The notes beneath the pieces were generated by a model. The model made no database searches. It saw only the letters and a list, made by a program, of their open reading frames with translations, and had not been told where the DNA came from. A stretch of DNA of 64,000 nucleotides from Mucilaginibacter_A sp041088075 (lineage in GTDB: Bacteria > Bacteroidota > Bacteroidia > Sphingobacteriales > Sphingobacteriaceae). Location of the stretch: the NCBI RefSeq assembly GCF_041088075.1, contig NZ_JBGCVY010000049.1, forward strand, positions 55,280 through 119,279. The letters are read 5' to 3'. Both the position numbers and the translations under genes were made by a program. Shown one piece after another: positions 60,444-64,000 of the stretch. Numbering within the stretch: the stretch's first letter is position 1; every line of letters begins with the position of its first letter.

Positions 60444-61593
60444 GGTAATATTTTAATTGTTCATTTACAAAATCTGTTCTTGAATATTTATGTCGGTCAT
60501 TCAAAGAATTCAATTTAAACTTTTCACGTTCACCTATATCTCTTACTAATAGTGTTAAAGAATTACAAATGTTTTTAACATCTAATGTTGTATCATCACT
60601 ATCACTGGGTTGTATCAACAGTCCATTATATCCATTTCTAATAACATCTTCATTACCTCTGGATTTGAAAGTAATTACAGGAACCCCCATAGACAGTGCC
60701 TCTAAAATACAAGTAGGGAGTCCTTCTTTCTTACTTGGAAAAAGAAAAATGTCAGTTATCGCTAAATAATGTTCCACATTACTTGTAAATCCAATATTTA
60801 TAATATCACCACTTTCTTTAAAAAACTTATTTTCGATTTCATTTAACCCGGTAGGATGAATTGAATCGCGACCGCCCATTAAAATTAGTTTATACTTGCC
60901 GGGATACGTGTGGGATAAGTGCCTAAAAGATTTAATAACGAGATGAAAACCCTTAAAACTAACATACCTGCCTGTAAAAGCAATTACAATATGATTGGAA
61001 TTTATATGATGCTTAATTCTAAGTTCTGTTTTAACTTTAAAAGATACACTTTCTGGATTAAACTTATTAGTATCACAACCAAAACCTAAACAATTGTATT
61101 TATATGCTTTACTTCCAAAGTGGTTTCTGACCAAATTAAAATCCTGCTTATTTACGGTAAATATTTTTTTTAATTTGAAAAAGCACAACATTTCTACCAA
61201 AGTGAAAATGATTTTTTTAAAACCAGAACTTGCATTCATCCCTAAACCATGGAAAGTAGCCCAGTAAGAAACGCTTTTGTCTTTTAACAAAATGACAGGA
61301 CAGGTAGCAGTTGTAAAATGAGAGTGAACTAAATCTGGTTGTTCCGTTTCTATTACTTTTTTTATTTGTTTAGCAGCTTTCCATTCTCCTAAAATTGTTA
61401 TTCTCCTTGGTATGTCTATAAAATGAAAGGTTAATTTTTTGTAATAAACGTCCTTATCTTCAATATTTATCACTTTTGATTTAGAGCAAATAACACAAAC
61501 TTCAATATCTGTTTTTTCCTCAAGAAACAATGCAAGTTCTGATAAAAAATTATTGAAACTTCCAAAGTCTGTAATAATTAATAATAACTTCAT
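60409..61593 (-). CDS. Family 4 glycosyltransferase
   Basis: 394 residues; ATG at 61593. MKLLLIITDFGSFNNFLSEL, DLVHSHFTTATCPVILLKDK, IVIAFTGRYVSFKGFHLVIK and PSKKEGLPTCILEALSMGVP with the E(x7)E pair. Together with the two genes downstream (reductase and WecA-like) it forms the common initiation cassette, where this enzyme adds the second sugar. The gene is notably AT-rich. Confidence 0.9.
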   Translation of the reverse strand: MKLLLIITDFGSFNNFLSELALFLEEKTDIEVCVICSKSKVINIEDKDVYYKKLTFHFIDIPRRITILGEWKAAKQIKKVIETEQPDLVHSHFTTATCPVILLKDKSVSYWATFHGLGMNASSGFKKIIFTLVEMLCFFKLKKIFTVNKQDFNLVRNHFGSKAYKYNCLGFGCDTNKFNPESVSFKVKTELRIKHHINSNHIVIAFTGRYVSFKGFHLVIKSFRHLSHTYPGKYKLILMGGRDSIHPTGLNEIENKFFKESGDIINIGFTSNVEHYLAITDIFLFPSKKEGLPTCILEALSMGVPVITFKSRGNEDVIRNGYNGLLIQPSDSDDTTLDVKNICNSLTLLVRDIGEREKFKLNSLNDRHKYSRTDFVNEQLKYYREFEQLTSQIN

Positions 61594-61611
61594 ATGTAAC
61601 TTATCTTATAG

Positions 61612-62526
61612 TTAAAATTTATATGGACACTCACCACCAACACCCCTTATCCCATCTTTAAACCCATTAAAGCTATATTTTAAATACTTGATTCGTTCGG
61701 TAGATACAGTAAAGTAAACTATCAATCTTAGTGTATTAAATACTATTTCCCTTATTTTATATCCAATTGGAATATTCTTGTTCTTTACCATAAAAACACT
61801 ATTTCGAAAAAGGTAGTACCTTCTAAACGGACTATGCACGGCAATACTCCTACCCCCAATGTTTAACCGTTTTTCTCCTATCGTGTGCATCATCATAACT
61901 TTTGGCGAAGCAAATAACTTGTAACCCATTGCACGAGCCCGAAATGACCAATCAACATCAATGCAATCAATAAAAAGTTTTTCGTCCATCAAACCCACTT
62001 CTTTTAAAACATTAATGTTGATAAAACACCCGGAGGCAATCAAAAAGGATGCTTCTTCCGGCTTTTCTGATGGCTTGATGCGTTCTATAAAAGGCCCCCA
62101 AAATCGGGTTATGGGATACATTTCTTGTGTTACTTCATTATAATAGACTGGCCCGATAGCGCCAACTTTGATTTTTTTGTTTAGTAACTCATGCCGGGCT
62201 GCAAATATATTACTAACAAAATCAGCTTTTAAAACAGAATCCTGATCTAACAGCAACACATCAGACGCACTATTTTCGATCGCTGCTTTAATTCCTATAT
62301 TTTGAGCTGACCCGAGGCCAATGTTCTTATCGTTGTAAACAATTATAAATTCCTTTTTTATTTCAAACTGCTTATTGCTTAAATAATCCTTCAATTGGGT
62401 AATGTCTAACGACCCATTGTCTACAATAGTAATACAATAAACCTGATTACATAATGAATCGATTTGACGATTTAACAAATCCAAATCAGGGTTATAAGTA
62501 ACGGAAACACTAAATATTTTTTCCAT
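61612..62526 (-). CDS. Family 2 glycosyltransferase, rhamnosyltransferase-like
   Basis: 304 residues; ATG at 62526. FSVSVTYNPDLDLLNRQIDS, ITIVDNGSLDITQL, NIGLGSAQNIGIKAAIENSA, the metal-binding LLLDQDSVLKADF, and FIDCIDVDWSFRARAMGYKL. These are typical of RfbF/RfbN-type dTDP-rhamnosyl transferases. A C-terminal hydrophobic stretch (EIVFNTLRLIVYFTV) suggests membrane association. It is AT-rich like its neighbours and has short gaps on both sides. Confidence 0.88.
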   Translation of the reverse strand: MEKIFSVSVTYNPDLDLLNRQIDSLCNQVYCITIVDNGSLDITQLKDYLSNKQFEIKKEFIIVYNDKNIGLGSAQNIGIKAAIENSASDVLLLDQDSVLKADFVSNIFAARHELLNKKIKVGAIGPVYYNEVTQEMYPITRFWGPFIERIKPSEKPEEASFLIASGCFININVLKEVGLMDEKLFIDCIDVDWSFRARAMGYKLFASPKVMMMHTIGEKRLNIGGRSIAVHSPFRRYYLFRNSVFMVKNKNIPIGYKIREIVFNTLRLIVYFTVSTERIKYLKYSFNGFKDGIRGVGGECPYKF

Positions 62527-62532
62527 ATAATA

Positions 62533-63729
62533 TTAATTTTTCACCAACCCTGGGTTTAATAGTTTAGTAGCTTTCAAGTTTGGTGTAATTGATGATGTAT
62601 TTGGAAAGTTTTCAACATACGTATAAGTAAGAAAAAGCATAGCAAAAATCGAATACAATACAGGGTTAGAAAACGAAACGAAATAATACATAATTAAAGC
62701 TCCTTTTAAAAAAAATGTATTTTTTTTCTTTCCTAAAAGTGGCCAAAAATAAAAAAAGGTGGCGGCAATGAATGAAATTATACCATATTTTCGCAAATAC
62801 TCAAACTGGCTTAATTCAATATTATCTACGTATGCTCCATATCCTTTCGAATAAAATAATGATCCGGGCCCTTCCCCTGTAAGCATAGCTATCGGGTGCA
62901 TTTTAAATTCATCAAATACTGATTGGATATGACCATTTCGTATTTCCAAACCATCACTTTGTCCATTAAAAATCCCAATCAACTCTTTTCCAAAAGGCAA
63001 ATTATACAAACCCCAAAAAACTACTGCAAGAAAAAAGGGGACAAAGAATATTCGTAAATATGATTTTTTAATAAAAACGATAAGTGCCCATATTAATAGA
63101 ATGACGAAACCAAATCTAGACGGAGCAAGAATTAATGCAATTAAAATAGTTAAATATGAAAAATAATTTTTGCATTCAAAACATAATACACCACATATTA
63201 TTAAACTCAATGTTCCTTGAAAATATACATTGGGCAGTATATCACCACTTAAAAAATTTTTGTTGCCAAAAAATCCATTGGAACGTTCTTTTATGTAGTC
63301 GTTTACATTATTTATATAAGTTAACCCAAATACCCGGCCTACAAACAATGTTATAATTAATCCGGCAAATATAGTTCCGCTTATCACAAATGTTTTTTTA
63401 TTTATTTTACTTCCGTATATATATAAAAAGAAGACCGGAATTAATAAAAACGATATAATCCAAACACTGCTTGATATTAATGAAACATCCGGGTTAACTA
63501 ACGAAACAGATAAGCCAGGAACTAAGGATATTAAAAAGATGAAGTATAATAAGATAAAACTTCTATTGATACTTTTTACTAATGCGGTGCCGTAAAATGC
63601 AAATAGAAATATAATAGCAAATGAAATATTTCTAAGTCCTAACCCACCTCCAGAATCAATCATTAAACATGTTAAACAGACAATATTCATGATTACCCTA
63701 ATCCTATTAGTAATAATATTTTGGATCAT
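62533..63729 (-). CDS. Wzy-like polymerase or O-antigen ligase-type membrane protein
   Basis: 398 residues from ATG 63729; a TTG at 63741 is the alternative. Eleven or so hydrophobic helices, with the segment LTGEGPGSLFYSKGYGAYVD followed by NIELSQFEYLRKYGIISF near the end, the common Wzy_C/ligase arrangement (small-residue loop, then N-x-E-x-x-x-x-x-Y-L-x-x-G). Third polymerase/ligase-like protein in the locus. It lies six bases upstream of the GT2 gene in the same transcript. Confidence 0.78.
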   Translation of the reverse strand: MIQNIITNRIRVIMNIVCLTCLMIDSGGGLGLRNISFAIIFLFAFYGTALVKSINRSFILLYFIFLISLVPGLSVSLVNPDVSLISSSVWIISFLLIPVFFLYIYGSKINKKTFVISGTIFAGLIITLFVGRVFGLTYINNVNDYIKERSNGFFGNKNFLSGDILPNVYFQGTLSLIICGVLCFECKNYFSYLTILIALILAPSRFGFVILLIWALIVFIKKSYLRIFFVPFFLAVVFWGLYNLPFGKELIGIFNGQSDGLEIRNGHIQSVFDEFKMHPIAMLTGEGPGSLFYSKGYGAYVDNIELSQFEYLRKYGIISFIAATFFYFWPLLGKKKNTFFLKGALIMYYFVSFSNPVLYSIFAMLFLTYTYVENFPNTSSITPNLKATKLLNPGLVKN

Positions 63730-63926
63730 TGGCCGGCTCAATTAAACTATTATCGTTAAATAATTATACATATTATTAAATTATTGTATTTTTAACAGTA
63801 AAATTTTCACTCACATCTTAAGTTATAAACCTTAATTTACAAAAACAATTTGATACTGACAATGATAATTTTCTATCTTAATTTAAAATTTTAATATATT
63901 TTTTAAATACATCAGAGTAGTTTATA

Positions 63927-63952
63927 GTACTTCTTTTATGCTCGTAAAATTT
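63927..63952 (+). repeat. Half-site of the ATGCTTCTTTTACC family (variant)
   Basis: AGTACTTCTTTTATGCTCGT then AAAATT; left arm with ATGCTTC changed to GTACTTC. It lies in the AT-rich end of the window (63730-64000), where no gene is seen. Confidence 0.5.
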
Positions 63953-64000
63953 GATTTGATGATCAATAAAAATAAAAAACGCATGAAAATTTTTAATATT

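Overview
The window comes from a Bacteroidota chromosome, most likely a member of the Sphingobacteriaceae (Pedobacter/Mucilaginibacter-like). This is inferred from the parA-parB-DUF5683-dapB-lepB operon, the TAnnTTTG-type promoter elements, SYLF and DUF4142 proteins, Bacteroidota-style export proteins, and several dispersed intergenic repeat families. No rRNA gene is present. One tRNA gene, tRNA-Lys(CTT), lies at 16573-16645.

Layout. 1-2059: the 3' end of proB and all of proA (proline synthesis), separated by an inverted-repeat element. 2060-3730: AT-rich accessory stretch with a possible short terminated transcript, a 3' remnant of an Ldh2-family oxidoreductase gene and two small unknown proteins. 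3731-8094 (minus strand): parA-parB-DUF5683-dapB-lepB. 8422-16416: mixed small genes (two small proteins, FMN reductase, VIT-family transporter, DUF4142 lipoprotein, AraC regulator, NTF2-like/serine-hydrolase fusion, SYLF protein, metallo-beta-lactamase-fold hydrolase, small repeat protein). 16573-23796: tRNA-Lys, an AraC remnant, an RbsBAC-type sugar ABC transporter with a polyol (mannitol-type) dehydrogenase, and a lipoprotein. 24381 to about 63730: a roughly 39-kb surface-polysaccharide locus.

The polysaccharide locus holds at least a dozen glycosyltransferases of GT2 and GT4 type, a Wzx flippase, three Wzy/ligase-like membrane proteins, a complete Wzm/Wzt ABC exporter, an acetyltransferase, a methyltransferase and a 2OG-Fe(II) dioxygenase-like protein. 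It also holds an RmlD-like reductase, an SLBB export protein with a Wzz-like partner lacking a kinase domain, two Wzi-like outer-membrane proteins with a Cys-rich lipoprotein, and an initiation module (FlaA1/WbpM-like 4,6-dehydratase, WecA/WbpL-like phosphoglycosyltransferase, WbpK-like reductase). It therefore carries parts for both Wzx/Wzy and ABC-dependent assembly. Gene direction and base composition change repeatedly along it, as expected of a locus built by exchange.

The most striking non-coding signal is a dispersed motif, ATGCTTCTTTTACC (either strand). It occurs as 14 inverted pairs forming long hairpins between genes, as many single half-sites, and as exact or near-exact copies inside five unrelated coding sequences in three different reading frames. 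The pairs sit inside larger palindromic units ending in GTTTAAAT/ATTTAAAC-type sequence. This resembles either a REP/MITE family or a DNA-uptake-signal-like system, and it is the main candidate here for something undescribed. At least four other repeat families are present, some nested with it.
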